Of a DNA stretch of 64,000 bases, positions 55,805 to 64,000 are shown piece by piece (position 1 is the first letter of the stretch; every line of letters starts with the position of its first letter). The notes under the pieces are model-generated. The model saw only the letters and a program-made list of their open reading frames with translations, searched no databases and was not told the origin of the DNA. Both the position numbers and the translations under genes were made by a program. The stretch is from Pseudomonas mendocina (GTDB lineage Bacteria; Pseudomonadota; Gammaproteobacteria; Pseudomonadales; Pseudomonadaceae): NCBI RefSeq assembly GCF_003008615.1, contig NZ_CP027657.1, forward strand, positions 5,084,001 through 5,148,000, in the 5' to 3' direction.

Positions 55805-56620
55805 ATGAATGCCCGCCTGTCGCCTCGAACCACCACCCCTGTCACGGCCGGACTGCAACTGCTTCAGCTACGCCGCCTGGCCAGCCTCAGCCAGCTCGAC
55901 CTGGCATTGCTCACCGGTGTTTCCCAGCGTCACCTCAGTTGCATCGAAACCGGCCGCGCCAAACCAAGCCCCGCTACCCTGCATGCCCTGTTGATGGCAC
56001 TGGAGGCGCCGCTGGAACAATGCAACAGCGTGTTCCTGGCTGCCGGGTATGCACCGCGCTATGCTGCGTCGCCGCTCGCCTCCCCTTCGCTGGAGGCGAT
56101 TCGTGGCGCCATCGGCCATGTCCTGCAAGCCAACAATCCGGCCCCGGCGATCGTGCTAGGCAGCCAGTGGCAGGTACTGGCTGCCAACGCCAGCACTGCC
56201 GCACTATTCGGGCTGCTGGGGCTGCCTACGGACGCCGCCGATGAGCTGAATCTGCTGGTCACTCTGTTACAGCCGGGAGGCCTCGGCGACCATCTGCTCA
56301 ATGCCGAAGAAATCCGTACCGTCGCCTGGCAACGCGCCTCCCGCGAAGCGCTGGAAAATCCGGAGTTGGCCACGCTGCTGGCCAGCCTTCCGACACCATC
56401 CGGACCAGCGTCGCTGAGCAACGAATTCCCGCCACTGGTGATGACGCGCATCGACTCGCCTGAAGGGGAACTGAGTTTTCTCTCCACCTTCACCACCTTC
56501 GGCATGCCTCTCGACATCACCGTGGCCTCGCTACGCATCGAACACTTGATCCCGGCCGACCCACTCACCTGGCAGGTCATGACCCGGGCCTATGAACGTT
56601 CGCTGGTAACCCCGTCATGA
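55805..56620 (+). CDS. XRE-family regulator with MmyB-like ligand domain
   Basis: A 271-residue protein: N-terminal helix-turn-helix (LRRLASLSQLDLALLTGVSQ; HLSCIETGRAKPSPATL) and a C-terminal MmyB-type PAS-like domain (VLGSQWQVLAANASTAALFG; SFLSTFTTFGMPLDITVASLRIE, shortened). MmyB-like domains bind fatty acids or similar ligands. It is divergent from DUF2834-MAPEG and coupled to the nucleotidyltransferase gene (ATGA). The ATG at 55805 is used; a TTG two codons upstream is unlikely. Confidence 0.9.
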   Translation: MNARLSPRTTTPVTAGLQLLQLRRLASLSQLDLALLTGVSQRHLSCIETGRAKPSPATLHALLMALEAPLEQCNSVFLAAGYAPRYAASPLASPSLEAIRGAIGHVLQANNPAPAIVLGSQWQVLAANASTAALFGLLGLPTDAADELNLLVTLLQPGGLGDHLLNAEEIRTVAWQRASREALENPELATLLASLPTPSGPASLSNEFPPLVMTRIDSPEGELSFLSTFTTFGMPLDITVASLRIEHLIPADPLTWQVMTRAYERSLVTPS

Positions 56621-57381
56621 ATGCACAGATCAGCGCTGCCCTCGCTCTTTTGCAGCAGCACCTGGGCGATGACTTGCTGGCCGTACACCTCTACGGCTCG
56701 GCCGTGGCCGGTGGCCTGAAGCCTGGCAGTGATCTTGACCTGCTGGTAATGGTCAGTACGCCGCTGAGCGAGGCCGTGCGCCGCAGCCTGATGCGGGCAT
56801 TGCTGAACATTTCCGCCTGGCCAGCCACCGAGCACTTGCGGCCGCTGGAGGTTACGGTACTGAACCGAGACGCCGTACTGCCCTGGCGCTACCCCGCGGA
56901 GCGCGAGATGCAGTTTGGCGAGTGGTTGCGCGACGATCTGAACGCAGGCCGCATCGAACCGGCCATGACAGACCACGACCTGGCGATTCTCATAAGCAAG
57001 GCCCGCCAGCACAGCATCTGTCTGTTCGGCCCACCGGCAACAGAGTTGTTCGAACCGGTGCCCGAAGCCGATCTGCTCCGTGCACTGTACGATACCGTCG
57101 CACAATGGAATCAACCGGACGATTGGCTAGATGATGAGTGCACCGTGGTACTGGCCCTGGCCCGCATCTGGCTGACGCTGAGCACTGGCGAGATCGCCGC
57201 CAAGGATGTGGCGGCCGATTGGCTACTGGAGCGCCTGCCCGCAGAGCATCGACCTGTGCTGCAAGCTGCGCGGGACATCTACCTGGGCACGGTCGAGGAT
57301 GATCTGGCCCAGCGCCCACGGGCACTGGCAGGCTTCATCGGCTACGCCCGCCTGCAGATCGAACGGCTACGCACGAGTTAG
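56617..57381 (+). CDS. AadA-like aminoglycoside 3''-nucleotidyltransferase
   Basis: A 254-residue nucleotidyltransferase. The fold motif GSAVAGGLKPGSDLDLLV has both catalytic Asp, and long stretches (GEWLRDDLNAGRIEPAMTDHDL-like, ISKARQHS, VPEADLLRAL, KDVAADWLLERLPAEHRPV, each shortened) closely track integron AadA (streptomycin/spectinomycin adenylylation). It is about the right length (AadA is ~260 residues). Lying in an operon with a regulator, with host-like composition, it looks native rather than cassette-borne; whether it confers resistance is unknown. Confidence 0.85.
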   Translation: MNAQISAALALLQQHLGDDLLAVHLYGSAVAGGLKPGSDLDLLVMVSTPLSEAVRRSLMRALLNISAWPATEHLRPLEVTVLNRDAVLPWRYPAEREMQFGEWLRDDLNAGRIEPAMTDHDLAILISKARQHSICLFGPPATELFEPVPEADLLRALYDTVAQWNQPDDWLDDECTVVLALARIWLTLSTGEIAAKDVAADWLLERLPAEHRPVLQAARDIYLGTVEDDLAQRPRALAGFIGYARLQIERLRTS

Positions 57382-57410
57382 CCGGCCTTCAACCCCTTGT
57401 GGAGACACTC

Positions 57411-57764
57411 ATGACACCGGATCAGATCGCTGCCTTTTGCCTCGCCCTGCCGGGTGCCCGCGAAGATCTCAAATGGGGCAGCAACCGGGTGTTTTCGGTA
57501 GCGGGCAACAAGATGTTCGCCATCCTCGATTTTCTCGGTGAGGATCTGGCGTTCAAGGTCGATGACGATCTGTTTCTCGGCCATGTCGACCGCCCTGGCA
57601 TTCGCCCTGCGCCGTACCTGGCGCGTGCCCGCTGGGTAAGCATGAGCGCACGCAGGTTACCGCTCGGCAACGACGAACTGCGCCAGTTGCTCACCCGTTC
57701 GCATCAGTTGGTGGTACGCCGGTTACCCAAGCGCCTGCAACCCGGGCTGCTACTGGACGAATAA
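57411..57764 (+). CDS. MmcQ/YjbR-family protein
   Basis: A 117-residue small DNA-binding-fold protein with the family pattern LALPGAREDLKWGSNRVFSVAGNKMFA and a C-terminal WVSMSARRLP. Function unknown, possible DNA binding. The start at 57411 has GGAGA upstream. Its 3' end overlaps the convergent cold-shock/DUF1294 gene by 15 bases. Confidence 0.88.
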   Translation: MTPDQIAAFCLALPGAREDLKWGSNRVFSVAGNKMFAILDFLGEDLAFKVDDDLFLGHVDRPGIRPAPYLARARWVSMSARRLPLGNDELRQLLTRSHQLVVRRLPKRLQPGLLLDE

Positions 57765-58478
57765 CGGAATGTGCCGGGCGATATAGGCGCCATCGAGCAG
57801 CAACAGGTCGACCCAGAACAACTGGTGCGCCGCGATGATCACCCAGAACAGTGCCTGATAGGACGCCTTGCGCGTCTTGTGACGAAAGGTCTGCTGGGCG
57901 ATCAACGCCCCCGGCCAGCCGCCAGCCAACTCGACCAGGTGCAGGGTATTTTCCGATATGCGCCGGCCGCCATCCTGAGCGCTGCGTTTGTCCAACCAGT
58001 ACTGCAGGAAGCTCGCCATGCTGGCGAACATGTATAGCGGCAACACCCAAACGACACCCGCGACCAGCAGTTTCTGCGCGCCCAGCAGGGGCAGCATGCA
58101 CAGCGCGATCAACAGCAGGATCTTGCCGCCGAAGTTGCGAATAGGCCCGGATGGCTCGGTATTGCCTGCGGATGTTCTGGACGCCTTGCTCGGTGCCTTG
58201 CGTGGCTGTGGTGTTGCAACGGGTTTGGGCTTACGCCGGATGGCTGGACGATCCAGGCTTATCTCACCGGCCAGACGCAGGTGCTCGGCACGCGACCGGC
58301 CCTTCTCGTCCCGACCTTCCACATACAGCACCTGGTCACCTGGCACTGGCCGACGCTCACCGCGCATGGCCGAGATATGCGCGAATACATCGACACCACC
58401 CGACTCCGGCGCGATGAAGCCAAAGCCCTTGTCATCGTTCCAGCTTTTCAGTCGACCTCTACGCTCATTGCCAATCAC
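57750..58478 (-). CDS. Cold-shock domain fused to DUF1294 membrane protein
   Basis: A 242-residue fusion: cold-shock/OB fold at residues 5-70 ([29 protein letters not shown] with RNP-like KGFGFI and VFAHI), a basic linker, then four helices of the DUF1294 type ([30 protein letters not shown], shortened). Known arrangement of unknown role. Coupled to uppP by a 4-base overlap. Confidence 0.9.
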   Translation of the reverse strand: MIGNERRGRLKSWNDDKGFGFIAPESGGVDVFAHISAMRGERRPVPGDQVLYVEGRDEKGRSRAEHLRLAGEISLDRPAIRRKPKPVATPQPRKAPSKASRTSAGNTEPSGPIRNFGGKILLLIALCMLPLLGAQKLLVAGVVWVLPLYMFASMASFLQYWLDKRSAQDGGRRISENTLHLVELAGGWPGALIAQQTFRHKTRKASYQALFWVIIAAHQLFWVDLLLLDGAYIARHIPLFVQ

Positions 58479-59305
58479 GGTTGCGCGGTGCTCCAGTCGA
58501 TCAAATGCAACTGCCAGGTAGCGAGAATGAGCAGACCGAAAGCGATGCGGTACCAGGCGAACACCACGTAGCTGTGGTTGGCGATGAATTTCAGCAGCGC
58601 GCGCACAGTCAGTATCGCCACGATGAAGGTGGTAACGAAACCGATGATGAAGATCGGCAGATCGCTCAACTGCAGGATGTCACGGTACTTGAACAGCGAG
58701 TATGCAGTCGCCGCAACCATGGTCGGCATGGCCAGAAAGAAGGAAAACTCGGTAGCCGCCTTGCGCGACAACCCGAACACCAGACCGCCGATGATGGTCG
58801 CGCCAGAACGGGAAGTGCCGGGGATCATGGCCAGGCATTGTGCCAAGCCGACCTTCAGGGCCAGGCCCCAGGTCATATCATCGACCGACTCGGCCTTGAT
58901 GGCATGTTCGCGCTTTTCCGCCCAGATCATGATGATGCCGCCCACGATCAACGCGGAGGCCACGGTGATGGGGTTGAACAGCCAGTGTTCGATCAGGTTG
59001 GCGAACAATGGGCCGATGATCAGTGCCGGAATGAAGGCGATCAGCAGATTTCCGGTGAAACGCTGTGCCTTGCGCTCGCTCGGCAGGCCGCGCACCACAC
59101 TGAAGATTCTGTCGCGAAACTCCCACATCACCGCCAGGATGGCGCCCAGCTGGATGATGATCTTGAATGCTGTAGCGGTTTCCCCATTGAAATCCAGCAG
59201 ATCGCCCGCCACGATCAGATGCCCCGTACTGGAAATCGGCAGAAACTCCGTCAAGCCTTCCACTATGCCCAGGATCAACGCCTGAAAGGCCGCCCAGATA
59301 TCCAT
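58475..59305 (-). CDS. uppP: Undecaprenyl-diphosphatase UppP (BacA)
   Basis: A 276-residue, ~8-helix phosphatase that recycles undecaprenyl carrier for peptidoglycan and O-antigen synthesis and gives bacitracin resistance. Motifs [19 protein letters not shown] (catalytic Glu) and [11 protein letters not shown] are intact. The start MDIWAAF at 59305 has GGGGGAG; a longer frame upstream is rejected. Coupled to the cold-shock/DUF1294 gene. Confidence 0.95.
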   Translation of the reverse strand: MDIWAAFQALILGIVEGLTEFLPISSTGHLIVAGDLLDFNGETATAFKIIIQLGAILAVMWEFRDRIFSVVRGLPSERKAQRFTGNLLIAFIPALIIGPLFANLIEHWLFNPITVASALIVGGIIMIWAEKREHAIKAESVDDMTWGLALKVGLAQCLAMIPGTSRSGATIIGGLVFGLSRKAATEFSFFLAMPTMVAATAYSLFKYRDILQLSDLPIFIIGFVTTFIVAILTVRALLKFIANHSYVVFAWYRIAFGLLILATWQLHLIDWSTAQP

Positions 59306-59532
59306 TGACTCCCCCAACAAAAATCGCGACAAGTGCCGCTTGAAAAACAAATTGAAACATTGCCCGGCCCTGGGACATAGACGTGCTGTAGAGGTTCCTT
59401 GCAACGGTCTAACTCGGCGACCATTCAGGTTCTTTGCCGCGCTGCCGAAATGCTATCAGACAACTAGAGTAAAGGATGCCTCGCCATGACTGGCAGTTCG
59501 CTCTGCACCGCGTGGTAGTCATCCCTAACAAA

Positions 59533-59540
59533 AACAATAA
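59533..59540 (+). promoter_or_regulatory. Crc/Hfq-type CA motif (AACAATAA) in chemoreceptor leader
   Basis: A perfect AANAANAA match 15 bases before the start codon, overlapping the region of the ribosome site (AGGA). This is the Pseudomonas signature for Crc/Hfq translational repression during catabolite repression. Confidence 0.55.
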
Positions 59541-59554
59541 TCAGGAACTCGCCC

Positions 59555-61189
59555 ATGAACAGCTTACGCAGTATCCCCATCAGTCGCCGCTTATGGCTGA
59601 TCCTCGGGTTGGCCCTCCTGACGCTGGTTCTGCAAGGTACCTACATGCTGCGCCAGATCAACCTCGACCTTTATGCCGGCAAGGCACAGAAGACCGAGCA
59701 CGTGGTGCAGAGCGCAGCTGGCATCCTCAAGCATTTCCATAGCCTCGAAACCGCCGGCAGTCTGAGCCGTGAAGAGGCGCAGAAACAGGCGATGGATGTC
59801 ATCCGTGGTCTGCGCTATGCCGGACAGGAGTACTTCTGGATCAATGACCAGACACCAGTCATGCTCATGCATCCGATCAATGCCAAGCTCGAAGGCCAGA
59901 ACCTCTCGGGTTTCAAGGATCCGGACGGCAAAGAGCTGTTCAATGAGATGGTCGCCATCAGCCGCAGCAAAGGCGCAGGCCAGGTCGACTACCGCTGGCC
60001 CAAGCCGGGCGCCAGTGAGCCGGTGCCGAAAATTTCCTATGTCGAACTGTTCCAGCCCTGGGGCTGGATCATCGGCTCCGGCGTCTACGTCGATGACGTG
60101 CAGGCCGAATTCAAGACCCAGGCACTCAGCGCGATGGGCATCGGCTTGCTCATCGCCCTGCTGCTGGCTGCTCTGGTGGTGTTGATTACCCGGAGCATCG
60201 CCCAACCGCTGGAAGCTGCAGTGGACGCCATGGCCAGTATCGCCAGTGGCGAAGGTGATCTCACCCGCAACCTCGATACCCATGGTCGTGACGAACTGAC
60301 TGCTCTGGCCGGGCACTTCAATGCCTTCACCGATAAGCTGCGCCAGGTCATTCGCCAAATGCTCGACTCTGCCGGTTCACTGGATCAGGCGGCACGTTCG
60401 CTCGGCGATATTTCCAACGAGGCCCAGCAGCACAGCCAACAGCAAGCTCAGCAGATGGAACTGGTGGCTACGGCAGTGAACCAAGTGACCTACGGCGTGC
60501 AGGACGTGGCGAAGAACGCCGAACACGCCTCCAGCGAAATGCACACGGCAGAAGAACAGGCCAGCCAGGGACAGCAGAACATCGAAGCCAGTCTGCGTCA
60601 GATCGGTCAGCTCTCGGGCACCATCGACAAGGCAGTTGAAGTCATCCAGTCACTGGCCAGTGAGAGTACGCAGATTGGCAGCGTGTTGGAGGTGATTCGC
60701 TCGATTGCCGAGCAAACCAACCTGCTCGCCCTCAACGCCGCCATCGAAGCGGCCCGTGCCGGCGAACAAGGCCGAGGCTTTGCCGTGGTAGCCGATGAAG
60801 TTCGCCTGCTAGCGCAGCGCACGCAACAGTCCACGGCTGAAATTCAGGGCATGATCGAGCGCCTGCAAGGCAACTCCGAGGCTGCGGTCAAGGTCATTCA
60901 TGACAGCAGCCGGGCCTCGCAATTGACGGTGGAACAAGCCAGCCAGGCTGGTCAAAGCCTGGCGCTGATCGCACAATCGCTACGCAATCTGACCGGGCTC
61001 AACGCGTCGATCGCCAGCGCCACCTTGCAACAATCGCACGTGGTGGAAGACATCAACCAGAACGTCACCCAGACGGCAGCCCTGGCCCACAACACCGCCG
61101 AGGCCGCCGAGCAGTCGAACGCCGCCAGCCAGCACCTGAAGCAACTGGCCGATCAACTGAATCGTCTGCTGGGGCAGTTCCGCGTATGA
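59555..61189 (+). CDS. Methyl-accepting chemotaxis protein with single Cache domain
   Basis: A 544-residue chemoreceptor: helix 1 (~14-30), a periplasmic sCache_2 domain ([22 protein letters not shown], shortened; [15 protein letters not shown]), helix 2 (~190-210), HAMP, and a signalling domain with the conserved tip [20 protein letters not shown]. sCache_2 receptors often sense small organic acids. A Crc/Hfq motif lies in its leader. A small unknown gene follows 7 bases after the stop. Confidence 0.94.
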   Translation: MNSLRSIPISRRLWLILGLALLTLVLQGTYMLRQINLDLYAGKAQKTEHVVQSAAGILKHFHSLETAGSLSREEAQKQAMDVIRGLRYAGQEYFWINDQTPVMLMHPINAKLEGQNLSGFKDPDGKELFNEMVAISRSKGAGQVDYRWPKPGASEPVPKISYVELFQPWGWIIGSGVYVDDVQAEFKTQALSAMGIGLLIALLLAALVVLITRSIAQPLEAAVDAMASIASGEGDLTRNLDTHGRDELTALAGHFNAFTDKLRQVIRQMLDSAGSLDQAARSLGDISNEAQQHSQQQAQQMELVATAVNQVTYGVQDVAKNAEHASSEMHTAEEQASQGQQNIEASLRQIGQLSGTIDKAVEVIQSLASESTQIGSVLEVIRSIAEQTNLLALNAAIEAARAGEQGRGFAVVADEVRLLAQRTQQSTAEIQGMIERLQGNSEAAVKVIHDSSRASQLTVEQASQAGQSLALIAQSLRNLTGLNASIASATLQQSHVVEDINQNVTQTAALAHNTAEAAEQSNAASQHLKQLADQLNRLLGQFRV

Positions 61190-61196
61190 GACCAGC

Positions 61197-61811
61197 ATGA
61201 GCGACATGGAGCACCAGGAGGTCGACTTCACTCGGCCGCAGAACCAGGATCTGATCTGGGATCTGGATAGCATGGCCCGCCGTGAGCTGGCCGAGCGCTT
61301 CATCAAACTGTTCGAGAACCGCCTGTGCGTCTATTCCGAATCGGTGGGGCAGCTGTACACCAACTACAGCCTGCACTTCCCCACCGACCTCGGCCGCAAG
61401 ATGGTGGTGCTGCCCAACCCCTATGCGTTCCATGACACGCTGCACGGTATCGATGCTCAGGCCATTCGCAAGACGGGCCTATGCGTGTTGCCTGGCAAGG
61501 TGCTGGGCAAACCCGGACTGTTGCTCAGCACGCAGCTCAAGGATCATGGCCCAGCACCGAAGACCATGGCCTTCAAGCCCGCACTGGCGCAGATCATCAG
61601 CAATCAGAAGAAAATCGGCGACGTTTTTCTGCCGGTGCTGATGAAAGGTGACTTGCGCGAATTCGACCAACAGATGCCCTACATCCATTTGCATCGCCTA
61701 CAACTCGCCCGCCTGGAACGGCTGTCGAGTTTCGAGCGCGACGATATTCAGCAGACCATCACCCGTAAACTCCTGGCACTCTATCGGCAGGCCGACAGCC
61801 TGGTGTGCTGA
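61197..61811 (+). CDS. Hypothetical protein, 204 aa, downstream of the chemoreceptor
   Basis: Soluble, with no signal peptide or clear motif; Arg/Leu-rich helices and a Gly/Pro-containing middle (VVLPNPYAFHDTLHGID; PGKVLGKPGLLLS). Its start is 7 bases after the chemoreceptor stop, so it is probably co-transcribed, but I do not recognise the family and its function is unknown. Confidence 0.7.
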   Translation: MSDMEHQEVDFTRPQNQDLIWDLDSMARRELAERFIKLFENRLCVYSESVGQLYTNYSLHFPTDLGRKMVVLPNPYAFHDTLHGIDAQAIRKTGLCVLPGKVLGKPGLLLSTQLKDHGPAPKTMAFKPALAQIISNQKKIGDVFLPVLMKGDLREFDQQMPYIHLHRLQLARLERLSSFERDDIQQTITRKLLALYRQADSLVC

Positions 61812-61861
61812 ACGCCGGGCATCAGTACAATCGCCCCCCTTTCTCTTCACGAGGATGCCAG

Positions 61862-62428
61862 ATGTCCTGGCTCGAACTGATTGCCGCCGGGCTCGGTATC
61901 ATTGCCGTATGGCTGACGGTGCGTCAGAACCCCTGGTGCTGGCCCATTGGCCTGCTCATGGTGCTGCTCTATGCCTGGCTGTTCTATGATTGGCGACTGT
62001 ATTCCAATCTGCTGCTGCAAGTGCTGTTCGCTGGCCTGCAGCTCTACGGATGGTGGCAATGGACGCGTGGCGGCGAACGCCATGATGGGCGCCAGGTCAG
62101 CCGACTCGGGTTATTCAGCATAATCGCAGGACTTCTGCTAGGCGCCCTCGGCGCGCTGCTACTCGGCTACCTGATGGCCAACCATACCGACGCCAGTGCG
62201 CCCTGGCTGGATGCCGCACTCACGTCTTTCAGTCTGGTTGCACAACTGTGGATGGCGCAGAAGCGCCTGCAATGCTGGGCGCTGTGGATCGTGGTTGATC
62301 TGTGCTATGTCGCCTTCTTCCTGCACAGCGGCCTGTACCTGACGGCCGGTCTCTACGCCGTTTTTACCCTGTTGGCCATCAGTGGCTGGCGAAGCTGGCA
62401 GCGCGATCCTGCCATCTGGGGTCATTGA
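61862..62428 (+). CDS. pnuC: Nicotinamide riboside transporter PnuC
   Basis: A 188-residue, seven-helix protein of the PnuC/SWEET-like family (MSWLELIAAGLGIIAVWLTV; NPWCWPIGLLMVLLYAWLFY, LQLYGWWQW, CWALWIVVDLCYVAFF). It imports nicotinamide riboside by facilitated diffusion, trapped by phosphorylation. The start at 61862 has GAGG. Coupled to the NadR-type kinase (TGATG). Confidence 0.92.
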   Translation: MSWLELIAAGLGIIAVWLTVRQNPWCWPIGLLMVLLYAWLFYDWRLYSNLLLQVLFAGLQLYGWWQWTRGGERHDGRQVSRLGLFSIIAGLLLGALGALLLGYLMANHTDASAPWLDAALTSFSLVAQLWMAQKRLQCWALWIVVDLCYVAFFLHSGLYLTAGLYAVFTLLAISGWRSWQRDPAIWGH

Positions 62429-62982
62429 TGAAAGTGCTGGTACTCACTGGCCCGGAATCCAGCGGCAAGAGTTGGTTGTCTGCACAGATCCAGGCCCGTT
62501 TCGGCGGTATCGTGGTGGGCGAGTACGTGCGCCACTTCATCGAACACGAACAGCGCGACACCTGCTATGCCGATATACCGGTCATCGCCCGTGGCCAGTT
62601 GGCCTGGGAAGATGCTGCCCGCAGTCAGAGTCCGGCCCTGTTGATTCTCGACACCCACCTGCTGAGCAACATCCTCTGGAGTCGCTGCCTGTTCGGTGAT
62701 TGCCCCGCGTGGCTTGAGGAAGAACTCCTTGCCCGCCACTATGACCTGCATCTGCTGCTCGACCCGCGCGGTGTTTCCTGGGTCGCCGATGGCCAGCGCT
62801 GCCAGCCGCAACTGGACGAACGAGTGGTATTCCATCGCGCCTGCCAGCAGTGGCTCGATGACAATAACCAACCGGTCTGTGCGCTCTCGGGAGATTGGTC
62901 ACAACGCCGTCTTGCAGCCCTGAGCCAGGTACAAGCGCTGCTCAGCGCAGACGATGCTTGTGCAACAGGCGATAGAAGGTAG
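62428..62982 (+). CDS. NadR-type ribosylnicotinamide kinase-like ATPase
   Basis: A 184-residue P-loop kinase matching only the C-terminal kinase part of NadR: Walker A GPESSGKS, VGEYVRHFIEH, ILDTHLLSN and LLDPRGVSWVADGQR. It probably phosphorylates nicotinamide riboside brought in by PnuC. No adenylyltransferase domain is present. One-base overlap with pnuC. Its 3' end overlaps the convergent regulator by 41 bases. Confidence 0.88.
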   Translation: MKVLVLTGPESSGKSWLSAQIQARFGGIVVGEYVRHFIEHEQRDTCYADIPVIARGQLAWEDAARSQSPALLILDTHLLSNILWSRCLFGDCPAWLEEELLARHYDLHLLLDPRGVSWVADGQRCQPQLDERVVFHRACQQWLDDNNQPVCALSGDWSQRRLAALSQVQALLSADDACATGDRR

Positions 62983-64000
62983 GACGCGATATTCCCAGAC
63001 TACGCGCCGCCTGGCTCATGTTGTTGGTGTGGCGTGCCAGTACGTCGTCCAGCGCCTGACGCTCCGCGCGAAGGATATAGTCCTCCAGCGTGACAACTTC
63101 AGCGTCACACCTTCGCACCGCCTCCAGACCAAGATCTCGCGCACTGATCTGTCGCCCCTGAGCCTGGGCCAAACCCCGAACCACGCGGCCGCACAGTTCT
63201 CGTACATTACCGGGCCAGGCATGCGCGGTCATTGCATCGATGGCTTCATCGCTGAAACAGCGCTGCCGCCGACTGGCCGGCGAGCCATGCAACCTGGCGA
63301 TGTGTTCGGCTAGCAACAGCATGTCGCCGTGCTGCTCGCGTAGCTTGATGGTCTGCAACTGCTGCCTCGCCAGCAGGCGATACAGATCCTCGCGGAAAAC
63401 GCCCTGGAGCAGTGCCTGCTCCAGCTCCCCCCGACTGAGAATCAGCAACGCCATCTCGGGTTTGGCCTGCAGGTACTGCAACAGCCGTTGTTGATCCGGT
63501 GCTGACAGACTCGCCACGCCATCCAGCACGACCGTTGTCCTGGTTGCAGCGGCCAGAGGCCCCTGCTCGTCGAACAAGACGTTGCTTTCGCGTACACAAT
63601 CGACATGCATCAACACCTGGCCTTTGCGCGGTGATGCCTCGTGGAGCAGGCGTGCCAGCAGCTTCTTGCCACTGCCGTGCTCGCCCCTGATCAATATCGG
63701 CCCCTGCCAGCTACCGAGACGATCCAGTTGTTGGCGCAGGCTGCGTGCCTGGCTGCTGCTGCCCAGAAAATGCCGTGTCTGTCGCTCCCCCTGCTGTTTA
63801 CGTAGCCGGGCGAACACCTGTGTCTGTTGCAGGGTATCGAGCAAGCTGACGGCATTGAGCGGCAAGCTATGTGCTGCAAAGAATCGCTCACTCAGCAGCG
63901 CTTTCATGGTCGGCTGGGGCTGTCCATCGAGCAGCGCCACCCAGCAGGCCTGGCTCTGCTCCAGGATATTCAGCAGTGGCGCGCTGGGCTGATCCGGCAA
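62942..64000 (-). CDS. VpsR-like AAA+ regulator lacking the sigma54 loop (N-terminus outside the window)
   Basis: The frame runs open to the window edge; the first visible residues match mid N-domain of VpsR-like proteins, so the start lies outside. The AAA+ domain is altered: Walker A GEHGSGKK, Walker B VVLDGV (no Glu), and the region that should hold GAFTGA is deleted (VDCVRESNVLFDEQGPL). The C-terminal helix-turn-helix (QAARSLGISRPTFYRLLHKH) is almost identical to that of the regulator at 46676. It may bind the same DNA without activating sigma54, acting as an antagonist or as a sigma70-type regulator. Confidence 0.88.
   Translation of the reverse strand: MPDQPSAPLLNILEQSQACWVALLDGQPQPTMKALLSERFFAAHSLPLNAVSLLDTLQQTQVFARLRKQQGERQTRHFLGSSSQARSLRQQLDRLGSWQGPILIRGEHGSGKKLLARLLHEASPRKGQVLMHVDCVRESNVLFDEQGPLAAATRTTVVLDGVASLSAPDQQRLLQYLQAKPEMALLILSRGELEQALLQGVFREDLYRLLARQQLQTIKLREQHGDMLLLAEHIARLHGSPASRRQRCFSDEAIDAMTAHAWPGNVRELCGRVVRGLAQAQGRQISARDLGLEAVRRCDAEVVTLEDYILRAERQALDDVLARHTNNMSQAARSLGISRPTFYRLLHKHRLR

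Overview
The window is a GC-rich (roughly 60-65% by eye) gammaproteobacterial chromosome segment whose gene content points to Pseudomonas in the broad sense: a mexS-mexT-mexE-mexF-oprN locus, a complete fapABCDEF functional-amyloid operon, OprD-family porins, a GNAT/Rnk fusion and four-helix-bundle proteins of the PA2169 type. I could not identify the species. I saw no tRNA, rRNA, CRISPR array, insertion sequence or prophage.

Left part (1-10 kb): an AT-rich edge with two small unrecognised genes, then a minus-strand caa3-type cytochrome oxidase operon (subunit II with a C-terminal cytochrome c, a fused subunit I-III, a small unknown membrane protein, assembly factor CtaG). Next come small membrane proteins (DUF2231, CopD-like), two four-helix-bundle stress-type proteins, a small conserved protein and a GNAT-Rnk fusion.

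10-23 kb: a tightly coupled four-gene type I secretion operon. It encodes a 2707-residue surface adhesin with about 25 tandem Ig-like repeats and a C-terminal RTX-type signal, a TolC-like outer-membrane factor, an ABC exporter and an HlyD adaptor. A 660-bp AT-rich leader with several small repeats precedes it.

23-37 kb: a minus-strand catabolic cluster (PrpF/GalD-type tautomerase, OprD porin, TctCBA transporter, 2-hydroxyacid dehydrogenase) with a divergent LysR regulator, and a second OprD porin. Then a MocR regulator divergent from an NDH-2-like oxidoreductase, an AraC regulator divergent from a decayed isochorismatase-family hydrolase pseudogene, a small unknown protein and CheV.

38-46 kb: mexS divergent from mexT, followed by mexEF-oprN, a multidrug efflux system with its own redox-linked regulator. 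46-55 kb: a VpsR-like sigma54 activator facing the fap amyloid operon, which has a credible -24/-12 promoter, and then a 7TMR-DISM diguanylate cyclase. Adhesin, amyloid and c-di-GMP enzyme together make this a biofilm-rich segment.

55-64 kb: a MAPEG/DUF2834 pair divergent from an XRE regulator that is coupled to an AadA-like aminoglycoside nucleotidyltransferase, with a 17-bp perfect palindrome between them. Then YjbR, uppP coupled to a cold-shock/DUF1294 fusion, a Cache-domain chemoreceptor with a Crc/Hfq-type motif in its leader, an unknown protein, pnuC coupled to a NadR-type kinase, and a second VpsR-like regulator that runs off the edge and lacks the sigma54-contacting loop.
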